A stretch of DNA of 64,000 bases from Rhodamnia argentea (GCF_020921035.1 NC_063158.1:25654178-25718177), one strand, 5' to 3'; shown: positions 21,700 to 31,997, counted from the first letter of the stretch. Numbers and translations are program-made. Notes: generated by a model not told the origin, from the sequence alone.

Positions 21700-22011
21700 T
21701 CTTCGACCGACAAAAAAAGAGAAGAAAACACTCTATCCTGTCGGCCATTTGTTTGGCCGCATCTTCGATTTTTATTTTTTCGATCGACCAATAGCATTTG
21801 ATTTTATGGTCTTCCTCATAAAATTAGAACTCTCTGTTTCGACCACCGTTTTCTCATCGACCCAGAGCATTTCATTCTTTTTCCTATCAATTCCTCATTA
21901 CCCGTGAACGTGGCCTCTTTCTCTGTTACGAACATGGGAAATGTCTTCAGATCTACATGTCTGAGAGCGAGAGAGAGCGAGACGGAGACAGGAGGTGAGC
22001 AAACTACTGCT
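21700..22011 (+). promoter_or_regulatory. Promoter and 5' leader of TNL copy 1
   Basis: This stretch is homologous to the region before TNL copy 2 (36410-36776) and to an orphan copy at 35690-36210. The shared core is CCAATAGCATTTGATTT-ATGGTC, preceded by a GGCCA-TTTGTTT-GCC block. It is followed by a GA-rich leader (GAGAGCGAGAGAGAGC, about 21964-21979) and the GAGCAAACTA-TGC just before the start codon that is also found at copy 2. The transcription start is not determined. Confidence 0.55.
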
Positions 22012-22509
22012 ATGGCAAGCTCAGATGCAGGAACTTCATCAGGAAGCAAGTATCAAGTGTTTTTGAACTTCAGAGGACCCGACACTCGCAAGGGATTCAT
22101 CAGCTTCCTCTACAATAGCTTGGATGTTGCTGGAATCCGTGTCTTTCTAGACGATGAAGAGCTCTCTTTCGGTGCAAGGATTGATGGATCGCTAGAGCGA
22201 GCGATCAACGACTCAAGGATCTACATACCCGTCTTCTCTAAGAACTATGCCTCCAGCCAATGGTGCCTCCGCGAGCTTGAGCAGATCGTGTCTAACACCT
22301 TTAATTCGGAAGGTAACAAAGAGATCCTTCCTATTTTCTACGATGTGATACCTGACGATGTTAAGCTGAAAACTCAGCGGTATTGCAAAGCCATACGAAT
22401 ATTAAAGGACGAGAAGAGATTGAGCGATGAGCAAGTAAATGCGTGGAGAAAGGCTCTCAGGGAGGTTGATGCGATAAAGGGATGGGAAATGAAACAGTAC
22501 AAAAGGTAA
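22012..22509 (+). CDS. TIR domain exon of TNL copy 1 (possible TIR-only protein)
   Basis: The start at MASSDAG is chosen because copy 2 begins the same way and both are preceded by GAGCAAACTA-TGC. The TIR signature YQVFLNFRGPDTRKGF lies at residues 14-29, and the NADase catalytic Glu (family knowledge) is Glu88 in SSQWCLREL. All key TIR segments are intact. The exon ends at 22505 with phase 2 (AAA AG|GTAAGC). If intron 1 is not removed, translation continues AGG TAA and stops, giving a 165-residue TIR-only protein. Because the acceptor of this intron is mutated, that short product is the simplest expected protein. Confidence 0.7.
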   Translation: MASSDAGTSSGSKYQVFLNFRGPDTRKGFISFLYNSLDVAGIRVFLDDEELSFGARIDGSLERAINDSRIYIPVFSKNYASSQWCLRELEQIVSNTFNSEGNKEILPIFYDVIPDDVKLKTQRYCKAIRILKDEKRLSDEQVNAWRKALREVDAIKGWEMKQYKR

Positions 22510-23188
22510 GCTTGCTGCTTTCAAGATGCTTGATTCCCCAATTTTCCTTGATACTTATTGATAGAGGTAAAAAAGAAATCAGTAAGATTGAGGTGGGACT
22601 TCAATTATAGTAATGCAAACTGATGAACCTATGCTACGTTCGTCAGAAAATTGTGAAACTGCTTAACCAGTTCATCTTATGTAATGAGCGCATAATGATA
22701 TTCATAGCTAGGTAGCTACATCAATATTTGTTAGTGGGCACTGGGAGGAAAAACAAGGGGACAATGAAATTCCCTGCTCATTCCTATTTAATCATTTAAT
22801 ATTTCTATACGTTAAACATGTATCCTCTTGTATACACCGCGTTCAGCTTCTATAGTCCTCGCTTGAGCATAAATCATTAAATATGAATTTCAAACGCTTA
22901 AATATTTCTGCATCTATTCTGCGCAAACGTTATTAAGATAATCCCAAGATTGCTAATCTCATGTTGGAATCAAGTCAAATTTCAGGTCATGCCATGGCGC
23001 CCAAGTTGGCAAGTACATATAAAGTATGTTATGGAGGGATTTAATGTCCAACGTGGACTCTTAGAAGAAGATCACTTCTAGATTGATAATCTCCCATGAA
23101 TTATCCAATTATTGTGGAGTTTATCCAGTGCTTGAATAACATCAATTCCAGCTAGTTAATCGTGATTTCACATTTTTTTCCCCGCTAA

Positions 23189-24289
23189 ATGGTTTTCCAT
23201 TGTGGCGGTGAAGGCGAGCTGATCAAGTCGGTAGTTGAGGAGGTCATGAAAAAGTTGAAGACAAAACATAGATTGGTGTCTGAACATTTAGTTAGAACTG
23301 AAGATCGAATATTAGAAGTGAAAGAATTGTTAGAGATCGACTCCGGTGATGTGCGGTTCATTCGAGTTCATGGCATGGGAGGTATCGGTAAAACGACTCT
23401 CACCAAAGTCGTCTTTAACGAAGTCTTTTCTCATTTTGGAAAGTGTTGTTGTTTTCTTAAAGATGTTCGAGAAAAATCATCAAGAATTGATGGCTTACTT
23501 CAGTTGCAAAAACAGTTATTATCTGAAATCGGCGCTCATGCAGGAATAGGGAGCATTAATGATATTGATGATGGAATGAATAGGATTGGAGAAGCACTTT
23601 GCAACAAGAAAGTTCTCATTGTACTTGATGATGTTGATAACAGCCAACAAGTGAAGAAATTAGTTGGACAGGGCACTTTGTATTCGGGATCTAGAATATT
23701 GATTACAACTAGAAACAAAGATGATTTGCGAATAGAATATCCAGTTTTCGAGTATGAAATGAAGGTGATGAGTGATGATCATGCACTTAAGCTTTTCAGT
23801 AGGCATGCATTTAACGAAGACTCTCCTTCAAATGACTACAGTGATCTTTCAAGGGAAATCGTATCTGCGATTGGAAGACTTCCATTGGCTCTCCAAGTAA
23901 TTGGTTCGTTACTCTACCGCAAAAAACAAAAATTTTGGAAAGAGAGATTGAAGATGTTAAAAAAAGCACCTCATGATGAGGTTTTTAGAAAGTTGAAGAT
24001 CAGCTATGATGACTTGACTTTGGAGCAAAAACAAATTTTTCTCGATATTGCATGTTTTTTTGTTGGTGAGGATAAGATGAGTGCATTTTATGTGTGGGAA
24101 GATTGTAAGTTTTGTCCATATACCCAAGTTCATGTCCTCATTAGCATGTCTTTGGTAAAGATTGTGGAGAACAATAAGTTTTGGATGCACGATCAACTCG
24201 GAGATCTTGGAAGGCAAATTGTTCAAGAAGAAAAGCAAAATAGGATATGGAATTGCGAGGACATCTTTGATGCAATGGGATCGGAGGAG
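23189..24289 (+). CDS. NB-ARC exon of TNL copy 1
   Basis: The exon would normally begin at 23209, in frame with GEGELIKSVVEEVMKKL. It shows P-loop GMGGIGKTT, kinase-2 KKVLIVLDDVDN, RNBS-B GSRILITTRNKD, GRLPLALQVIGS (GLPL), FLDIACFF and MHDQLGDLG (the MHD switch), so the nucleotide-binding and ADP/ATP switch parts are complete. An ATG at 23189, directly after an in-frame TAA, opens the same frame and could start a TIR-less product. The exon ends at GAG|GTAAAA (24289). The P-loop to MHD order and spacing match copy 2 closely. Confidence 0.72.
23206..23208 (+). other. Mutated splice acceptor of TNL copy 1 intron 1
   Basis: Aligned to copy 2 (TTGTGGCAG|CCACGGCGAA, acceptor at 37801-37803), copy 1 reads TTGTGGCGG|TGAAGGCGAG. 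The invariant A of the AG acceptor is G. The surrounding bases align without gaps, so this is a point change and not a mis-alignment. Confidence 0.85.
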
Positions 24290-24445
24290 GTAAAACAATT
24301 CTACAGACAACTAATAATTTCTCTAGGAGAAAATCCTCTACGTTCCATGAGCATGCTCGTTTTTTTCCCCCCTTCTATTCCCATTTCAATCGGTTTCCTC
24401 TCAATTAAAATATTGAATACCACTCATTTATGCTCTCCTCTGCAG

Positions 24446-26190
24446 CCGAATAAGAGCGTAATAGCAGTGGATCTTGATCTACGCAGAAGTGATTCAGAGA
24501 TCGTTATTAGAAGCGAAGAGATTGGAAGGTTTGAACGTCTGAAGTACCTCAAATTAAATGGGGGAGCTTTGGTGGGTAACTTAGCGAATAGTCTTACCAA
24601 TTTAAGCTGGATTTTTTGGAGCCATCCTCTTCCAACGTCTAACCCAACCAATATGCACTTGAAGAATGTGGTCGTTCTTCAATTTTTAGACAATGACTTC
24701 ATAGATGATTCAAATCTACAGAGCTTCGTCAAGGTGCGTAATGTGCTTATTTTTGTTCTTTGAACGTAATATTTCATTGTTCATCTATTGAATATCGCAT
24801 TCATTTTGACAGATGGCAAGAAAATTGAAAGTTATTTCTCTTAAAGATTGTGATAAAATAACCAGAACGCCAAATTTCTCTGAATGCCCGAATTTAGAGA
24901 GTCTTAATGTCGACCATTGTTCCAATTTGAGGGAAATTGATGGCTCTATTGGGCAGCTGAAGTGTCTAACTTACATGAAGATTGCTTATTGCCCTCGTCT
25001 TAAAAATTTGCCCGAGGAAATTGGGGACCTAGAGAAATTGGAGCACTTCACTGTGCAGCAGTGTGATGGAGTGAAGAGACTCCCAGAATCCATATGGAAG
25101 TTGAAATCATTACGTGAGGTACACTTTTCAACTGGCTGGGATGTTTATTCAGCAAATTCATGAAGTTACCTAGTACTATTGGAAAGCTTCATAAGCTGGA
25201 AACGCTTCATGTCAATGCTTATTATTCAAGAGGTCAACTTGTTTATGGAATCGGAAGTTTGCCCTTTCTGAAAAATCTAACTCTTCCACTTGAAATTTCA
25301 AAAACAGTTGGCAAGACTACTGGTGGAATCTAAAATGTTGTCTGTAGTCCGAAATCTCTCGAACCTGACTAATTTGGCTGAGTTAGATCTTGATGATTGT
25401 GGAGGAAAAGGAGGTAAACGTTGTACTGTTGATTTACGGTGGATTCGGAGATTATCCCAAGCTGACTAAATTGAGCTTGAGACTTCACATTGTCAAGCTG
25501 CCCTTCCTCTCGGACCTTTCATCAACTTCCCATGTCTCTGCAAAAGCTAAGCCCTGACGATTTCCATTAATTGAGTCACTCTATCTGCACATGAGAAATT
25601 TGCCGCATCCAGAGCTCTCTAGATCTCCAGTGCATGCATATGAACTCGATGGGCTTCAACTTCCCCATCTAAGGGAGTTTCTTGTGCAAAGCTGTGAAAG
25701 TCTTCACGGAATTTCTTTGGGTGTTCGAATCGCTGGAGGCATCGTCTATGGTACGTTGCCAGTCCTTGAGAAGTCTAGTTTATGTGGGGGAAGCACGGCA
25801 GGATATTAAATGAGTCTGCTAAGGAGTTGATTACTTGTGGGGTGAGACTAATCCTTCATTGACTGCTTCGTATAAGTTGCAAAGTTTCGTGCTGTCATCT
25901 TGCGGCAAATACACGAGATTCAAGTTTTCAGTACGTTGGGATCAGGGGAACAGGTTTGAGATAGTCGCAAACTGCGAAGTCTTCGTGGTTCACCAGACGG
26001 GAAGAACCTCAAGTCTTTTTGTATCAATTCATGCAATTGTCCAAGGACTATCGAGGGCCTCAACGAGTTGGAGTTTATAGATTAACTTACAAGTCTTGGC
26101 CTGTGGACAGTTAGAAAGGTCGACTGATGTATCTTTGGTTCAGGGAAGACTTTCGGGGCTCCCGCTTGTCTTACAAACACCCTAAGGTGA
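24446..26190 (+). pseudogene. LRR-linker and LRR exons of TNL copy 1
   Basis: Exon 3 (24446-24733, 96 codons) opens after TCCTCTGCAG and contains VIAVDLDLRRSDSE and RFERLKYLKLNGG. Exon 4 starts at 24813 after TTTTGACAG and gives ordinary LRRs (LKVISLKDCDKITRTPNFSE, LPESIWKLKSLREV) until a frameshift stop at 25161-25163. Beyond it, further LRR pieces can be matched to copy 2 in shifting frames, such as ELDGLQLPHLREFLVQSCES near 25640-25700. The block ends with a TTACAAACACCCTAAG|GTGAGT sequence at about 26185, a consensus splice donor at the place where copy 2 has AAG|GTGACA. Confidence 0.75.
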
Positions 26191-26889
26191 GTCTCACTGA
26201 ACATTCTGTCTCTCTCGTAGTTAACAAATTGATTTGGTGTTTCGGTTTACTTCTTGTTATCAGACCATCACTGATGTCATTGGCAAATAACGATGTATTC
26301 CAATTTGATCTCACTAGTTGTGAAACGAATCTAAAATTTGGCACACTGCAAATTTTGTTTTCCAATTTCCTTTTCTCGTTTTCTACTCCTTTTTGCCTTT
26401 TTTTTTCTTCTTTTTTTCATTCCTTTCCGTCACCGAGAAAGTTTCGAAATTTTAGATAAGCTAGGGGACAAGGTCAAATGGCAACAAGATAAGTGGAAGA
26501 ACTTCGTTAACTCCTAGGTTACTTATACCCAATCATGGATGATGTACATGAAGACTTACTAATTGAATCAACAAGCAACATAGAGGAGGTCTCAAGGTTC
26601 TGATCTTCAGTGGACTAAATATGGTGAGTCTGGATGAACCATTCTCTCTCCTTTTCTTTTAATATTTCTTTTTTATGCAAGCATCCACAAACACTAATAC
26701 AACCTGTAGGTAGATTTGCAATAATTGTGTTAAATCCAAAAACAATCAAACAAACAAGAATTAAATAGGTCTCAGTTTTTTTAAGACCCACTCAACACAG
26801 GCTTTTTTTTATTTTCCGCTCCTGATTTCTTATTTTCTTATTCTTTTTTTTTTTTTTCCGTTTTCCTTTCCATGTCGATTTTTATCACA
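26191..26889. other. 3' flank of TNL copy 1
   Basis: T-rich DNA with no assigned coding sequence. The phrase CCATTCTCTCTC at about 26638, followed by CATCCACAAACA, is also found directly after the stop codon of TNL copy 2 (41089-41140), so this is shared TNL 3'-flank sequence. A poly-T run lies near 26845-26859. Confidence 0.5.
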
Positions 26890-28345
26890 AATGATTGGAA
26901 AAACTTCAATGTTTACAAGAAATATGTAGAATAGCCAAAAGTCTCTTATGAAAATGTTCTTTCCATTTTAGGGGGAGTGAATTGTCTAGTTTAGTTTCTT
27001 TTTAAGGTAATATGCTCCACTTTGTATTATTCATTTCTTACTTAATACTATAGATTATGGAGATGAGTTTGGCGATTTGCGATTTCTACACTGAAGATAG
27101 AACATTAAAAAAAGCAGATACTCATTGCACAACTCAAGACAATTTTGCTAACGGAGGTGTTTCAAGAATCAGATACTCATTCCTACTAATCAAGTGACGA
27201 AATTTGCATGTGGCTGGGGTTGGCCAACTAGTAGGTTTATTCTAAGATATTACAGTTTGATTAAAGGGCACTTTCAAACAGGAGGAACAGGAACTAAAGC
27301 AGAGAAGAAGGCGGGGGAGAGGGTCGTTCCTGTTGAAAGTTGGTGCTGCAACTTGTCTTCGAAAGCCTTCGCTATGAACAAAAAAAATTGAAGCTTCTGG
27401 GCGGTAATTCCTCATTGCTGCATTTTCTCTTTTTACTTTCCGACGATTGCCCAGCTTTTGTGTTTTTTTTTTTTCTCTCTGGATTGAGGCAGTTGGCGAT
27501 TGCCGTATTGGTGATTTTGGTTGTTGAGGATAAACAGCGAAGTGAAAGAAGACGGAGAGGTTTTTGACTTAAGTCTGTAATTGACATTGGGCTGTGAATC
27601 TGATCATTTGGGTTTATGTAGAATTGTCAAAAACAAGCTGCAAAAACTTGGAGCTATTTGTTGCTTTTTTGCTAGATTTCTTTATGCACTTAACTAATTT
27701 GTACAGTCACATTGGTGAACCAAGTCACTGTGACACGTTTACACCAAGTTTCAAACTAAATGGCCATTTTGAAAGCGTGCAACTTCACTTGGACTTGGGA
27801 GCTTCTCGCTCTGCATTTATCAAGGATGATGGAACCATAATGGGCCCTATAGGTGCTCGTGCCGAAGGTACTCCCCCTCAGTATGCTGCATGTGTTGGAA
27901 GTGCACAATGTTGCCAGTCTTACAGCTGTAAACATGCGGTCTCCCTCCTTTCTAACAGTTCCAATGCCTGAGCTTCAACAGTTTTCTCCCCGGCATCCTC
28001 CCCAGTTTTCTTCCGTTTGATTAATTGCCACTTCAAACAGGAATTAAAGGAGAGGGGAAGGCTGGGGAGAGTGTCCCTCCAATGTCTAAGCTTCAACAGA
28101 ATGCCATGTTGATTGTGAGTAAAGAAGGCGAAGCTGGCCGATAATTCGACAGCTGAACCGGTGAGGCCTTCCTTCATAAAGAAGTCAGGGGACACTGGCC
28201 ATCAAGCCAGAACGAATGTGGCTGAAAGCAGAGCTAGAGAGTACCGAAACCTAGTCTGTACTGTATTTGTGGTCTCCTGTTATATCGTAGAAGGCATTGG
28301 TTTCTTCAATACGTCTGCTTCGAAGCTCGGGCTTTGGCTCCAACC
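26890..28345 (+). repeat. TNL 3'-flank duplicated unit A
   Basis: The unit contains the marker phrases AGAATAGCCAAAAGTC, GGGGGAGTGAATTGT, TTACAGTTTGATTAAAGGGC, ACTTTCAAACAGGA, AACTAAAGCAGAG, and a later block ending AGTGCACAATGTTGCCAG. It ends with GCTTTGGCTCCAACCAATAT, a short piece of TNL exon 3. The unit has partial copies at 29628-30440 (B), 30700-31980 (C) and 41140-41815 (D). An open frame at 27594-27971 (GHFESVQLHLDLGASRSAF... and YAACVGSAQCCQ) is partly kept in C but is not a family I recognise. Confidence 0.65.
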
Positions 28346-28915
28346 AATATGTACTTAGAGCACTTTGCTCATCGGTCATATAGCTCATTGTCGACCAACT
28401 TTAATTTTATTGTCGGCCATAGAGCGATTTGCTCGTTCTCATCGACTACCAGAGCACTTTGCTTTTCGGTCTTCCAGGGAGTACTATAATAATTTCAACT
28501 TTTGGAAAAGAAAGAGAGCCATCCTTCTTCTTTTCACACATGGTGTTGGATCTTTGATATGCACAACGCGAGACAATTCAAGTTTCACTTGGTCTAATTA
28601 ATCCATGCGGATGTATGTAGAAGCTTCGTTCGCTCGTCATGAGCTAGTCTCCCCCACACGATGAAGCACGTGGCCTTCCAGATTGGTCTCAACCCGAGGA
28701 TACCGTAATTTTAACCCGTACTCTGTCGCATCCAAGCCAAAATAAAAAACGAAACGGTTGATCACAAAATTGATGGCATTGAGAAATGGGAGGATGCAGA
28801 GGATTTTCCTTTCTCCAACTCAATGCAGATTGGCAATACATTTTTTCATTCTGTTAGATGTTTTCACTCATGATTTGATATCGTCGTGTGAAGTGAGTTT
28901 GTTTTATGTCTTTAG
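28346..28915. other. Unassigned sequence before the coatomer exon
   Basis: It contains a weak local repetition around GAGC-ATTTGCTCRTY (about 28357 to 28460) and otherwise nothing recognised. The last 150 bp may be the last intron of the coatomer gamma gene that was captured with the exon, because they end in a pyrimidine-rich TTTTATGTCTTTAG acceptor. Confidence 0.4.
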
Positions 28916-29110
28916 GGAACAGAAGTGATCCCAAGCAATTCCAGGTCCCACAGCTGCCTATTATCTGGTGTATATATTGGGAACGTGAAGGTCCTGGTGC
29001 GTTTGTCATTTGGAATCGATGGTCAGAGAGATGTTGCGATGAAGTTAGCCGTACGCTCCGAGGATGAAAGCGTCAGTGATGCCATACACGAGATCGTGGC
29101 GAGTGGTTGA
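28916..29110 (+). pseudogene. Captured last exon of coatomer subunit gamma
   Basis: 65 codons, opening directly after a CTTTAG splice acceptor: GTEVIPSNSRSHSCLLSGVY, then IGNVKVLVRLSFGIDGQRD, VAMKLAVRSEDESVSDAI and HEIVASG followed by TGA. This is the C-terminal part of the gamma-COP appendage domain, which in the COPI vesicle coat binds cargo adaptors. The frame is fully open and the stop is at the family's usual end. No other gamma-COP exon is present in the window, so this is an isolated exon with its acceptor and 3' flank, produced by duplication or transposon capture and not by retrotransposition, which would have removed the intron junction. It could be a pseudogene or a splice target for an upstream transcript. 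Confidence 0.8.
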
Positions 29111-29435
29111 TTTGCGTAATCAATTTTTCTACTCTTTTGTCATTAGAAAGGAGAGTTGAAGTGGAATTTTGCAGACGGGGCCGAAACTTCTCGGCATAGG
29201 GGGTGGGTGGACATTGATTTGTGCGACTCCGCTTCATTCTCTAAGTAGATATGATTCAAAGTGAAAATAGGGAGCAAAAGAAGATTCTTCGATTTTCTTG
29301 CCGACTTAGCTTTAGTCGAGCCAGTCTGCCTCAGTGATCCCGCTCATATACGATGAACATGGCGGCACTTCGCTACATTGGCATTGTGAACTGTCTAATA
29401 ATTGTTTCGATCATGCATCTCTTTCTCCCTTTCCT
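29111..29435. other. 3' flank of the coatomer exon
   Basis: No gene is seen. This is probably the 3' untranslated region of the captured coatomer exon followed by unassigned sequence. Confidence 0.4.
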
Positions 29436-29531
29436 TTTCGAGCGCTGCCCCCGAACCCCCGCCCGCTGATCGGGCAGCGGGATACCCGTGTCGGGGGCGT
29501 TGCCCCAGAACCCCCGCATCCCGCGCGCAGG
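29436..29531. repeat. GC-rich island with repeated GC-GTTGCCCC motif
   Basis: A sharp GC-rich block in AT-rich surroundings. A phrase of the form GGGGGCG-TGCCCC-GAACCCCCGC occurs twice (about 29441-29464 and 29495-29518), with an inner palindromic GCCCGCTGATCGGGC. This wording is common in the LTRs of some plant Copia elements, so it may be an LTR remnant. No TG/CA edges could be set. Confidence 0.5.
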
Positions 29532-29627
29532 GGTCACATGTCGTTGGGTAACACTTCAGTTTCCTTAAGCTCACGTGGGCGTACCCGGTGTAAGAAACAA
29601 GAGTCCTCGAAGTATTCGCCAACTCCA

Positions 29628-30440
29628 ACAGAATAGCCAAAAGTCCCTTATGAAAATGTTCTTTTCAGTTTAGGGGGAGTGAATTGTTTAGTTTAGCGTA
29701 TGTGTTACGTAATATACTCTGCTTTATTGTCCATTTCTTTACTTAATACTCTTCATTATGGAGATTAGTTTGATGATTATTTGCATATACTACAATGAAG
29801 AATGTCCTTGATGAAATTGAGTGCTACTTGTATTTACATATGGTAGGAGTCGGCCAAGTAGCATGTGTATCCCCAAAGCATCTAAAATACTTATTCAAGA
29901 TTTTTCATTCTTAAGGAAAAAACAAAATGAAAATCTGATTTGCGGAGGATGCATTTCTGCATCGTCCCCTGTTTTTTTTTTTTTTTTTACTGAAAGCCAC
30001 TTCAAACAGGGACTAAAGCAGAGGAGAAGGCTGGGGAGAGTGTCGTTCCTGTTGAAAATTGGAGTGGCAACTGCAACTTGTCTCTCTTCCCTTTTCCATT
30101 CGAAAGCCCTCGCTATGAACTGAAAGAAAATTGGAGCTTCTCGTCGGTAATTTCTCATTGTGGCATTTTCTTTTTCTACTTTCTAAGGTTTGCCCTGCTT
30201 TTGTAATTTTCTTTTTGTCTGGATTAAGGAAGTTGGGGATTGCCGGATTGGTGATTTAGTCGTTGAGTATAAACAGTGAAGCGAAGGAGGGCGGCGAGGT
30301 TTTCGATTTAAGACTGTAATTGAGGTTGGATTGTGAATGTGATCATTTGGGTAGATAGTAGAATTGTCCAAAAAAAAAAAAAAAAACAAACAAACAAACA
30401 AACTGCAACTTGGAGCTACTTGTTGCTGTTTTGCTAGTTT
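29628..30440 (+). repeat. TNL 3'-flank duplicated unit B
   Basis: It matches unit A from AATAGCCAAAAGTCCCTTAT (29633) to GATCATTTGGGTAGA (about 30340) and then enters an A-rich stretch with CAAA repeats (30368-30400). The block GGCTGGGGAGAGTGTCGTTC is shared with unit C. It lacks the second half of unit A. Confidence 0.65.
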
Positions 30441-30699
30441 TCTTGATGCACTTGACTAAATTATACTTTATATTCCATATTTACTGCTATCAGTTGGTAC
30501 ATTCAAGACAATTGCAAGCAGTTCATTGAATGCAGGCTTCGGCAAATGACAATTTATGTGGCGGAAAATAGTTCCTCAATATCCAATTAAGCATTACCAA
30601 AATCATGACATTGTTTTTTAAATTACTGGCTAAGCTTGTGGAGTATTGCAACATTCTAATTATTCGAATCATTCTCTCTCAATTTTTTTGTTTGTTTTG

Positions 30700-31980
30700 G
30701 TATTCTTTGACGTAACTATTCACAAAGACGAGTTCAACATTTAGTTATATTTGTAATAGCTGTGCAAAATCGAAAAACAATCAAACAAATGTGGATTAAA
30801 AGAATCAGATACTCATTCCTCCTAATCAAGTGACTTATGTTCTTTATGGAACTGAGTGTTACTTGAAATTGCATGTGGCTGGGTTTGTTCCTAAAGCACC
30901 TCAAATACTTCATTTAAGATTTTACAGTTTGATTAAAGGGCACTTTCAAACAGGACAAAGAGGAACTAAAGCAGAGGAGAAGGCTGGGGAGAGTGTCGCC
31001 CGGGTTGAAAGTTGGAGTTGCAACCTGTCTTCGAAAGCCCTTGCTATGAACAAAAAGGAGCTTCTGGGCGTTAATTTCTCATGGCAGCATTTTCTTTTTG
31101 AACTTTCTGAGGTTTGCCCTGCTTTTGTATTTTGCTTTCTCTGGATTGAGGCAGTTGGGGATTGCCGTATTGGTAATTTTTGGTTGTTGAGGATCAACTG
31201 TGAATGTGATCATTCGGTAGGTACACAATTGTCAAAGACAAACTGCAAAAACTTGGGGCTATTTGTTGCTGTTTTGCTAGATCTCTTGATGCGCTTAACT
31301 AATTTGTATAGTCACATTGGCGAACCCAAGTTTCAAACTAAATGGCCGTCTTGAAAGCGTGCAACTTCACTTGGACTTGGGAGCTTCTGAGGATGATGGA
31401 ACTATAATGGACCTTATAGGTGCTGAAAGTACTCCCCCTCACCCTCAGTATGCTGCATCTGGCGGAAGTGCACAATGTTGCCAGATTCTAATATGCCACG
31501 TTGCAAGTCTTACTTATGTAAACACGTGGTCGCCCTCCTTTCTAACTGTTCCAATGCATGAGCTTCAACATTTTTCTCACCTGCAACCTCCCCTGTTTTC
31601 TTCCATTTGCTTAATCGCCACTTAAAGCAGGATCTAAAGCAGAGGGGAAGGCTAGGGAGGGTGCCGCTCCAATGCCTGAGCTTCGACAGAATGCCATGTT
31701 GATGCAAGTAAAGATGGCAAAGCTGGCTGATTATTCAACGGTGGAACCGGAGAGGCCTCCCTCTGGAAAGAAGTCAGGGGACACTTGCCATCAAGTCAGA
31801 ACGAAGGCGGCTGAAAGCAGAGCTAGAGAGTGTAAAAACACTGGAAATGCAATGGAGGGCATGCTTGCCTATTCTAGGAATTCATTCCAATGGCGTCAAG
31901 AAAAGCAAACCCAGGACATGTCGCCGTTGGCCGGAAATAAAGGCCACCCAGTTTGCTATAAGAACAAGTCATAAATTCCA
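30700..31980 (+). repeat. TNL 3'-flank duplicated unit C
   Basis: It matches unit A from about 27166 (AATCAGATACTCATTCCTMC) through the LKGHFQTG-type block, the SVQLHLDLGAS block, and the block with AGTGCACAATGTTGCCAG, and runs on to a MPELRQNAMLMQVKMAKLAD frame. That frame, with PERPPSGKKSGDTCHQVRT following, is open over about 60 codons and also readable in unit A near 28080-28240. The encoded peptide is not a domain I recognise. Confidence 0.65.
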
Positions 31981-31997
31981 TCAATCTAGTATAATGA

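Larger units (their letters stand above)
22012..26190 (+). pseudogene. TIR-NB-LRR resistance gene, copy 1 (splice acceptor and LRR broken)
   Basis: The layout equals that of copy 2: TIR exon 22012-22505, NB-ARC exon 23209-24289, a short LRR-linker exon 24446-24733 and an LRR exon from 24813. Exon phases (2, 0, 0) agree with copy 2. Two lesions stand out. The acceptor of intron 1, CAG in copy 2, is CGG here (23206-23208), and no nearby AG keeps the frame. A one-base deletion near 25155 shifts the LRR exon, which then stops at 25161-25163 and decays toward 26190. TNL proteins are cytoplasmic or nuclear immune receptors. This copy is likely a pseudogene as a full receptor, although the TIR exon and NB-ARC exon are individually intact. 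Confidence 0.82.
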
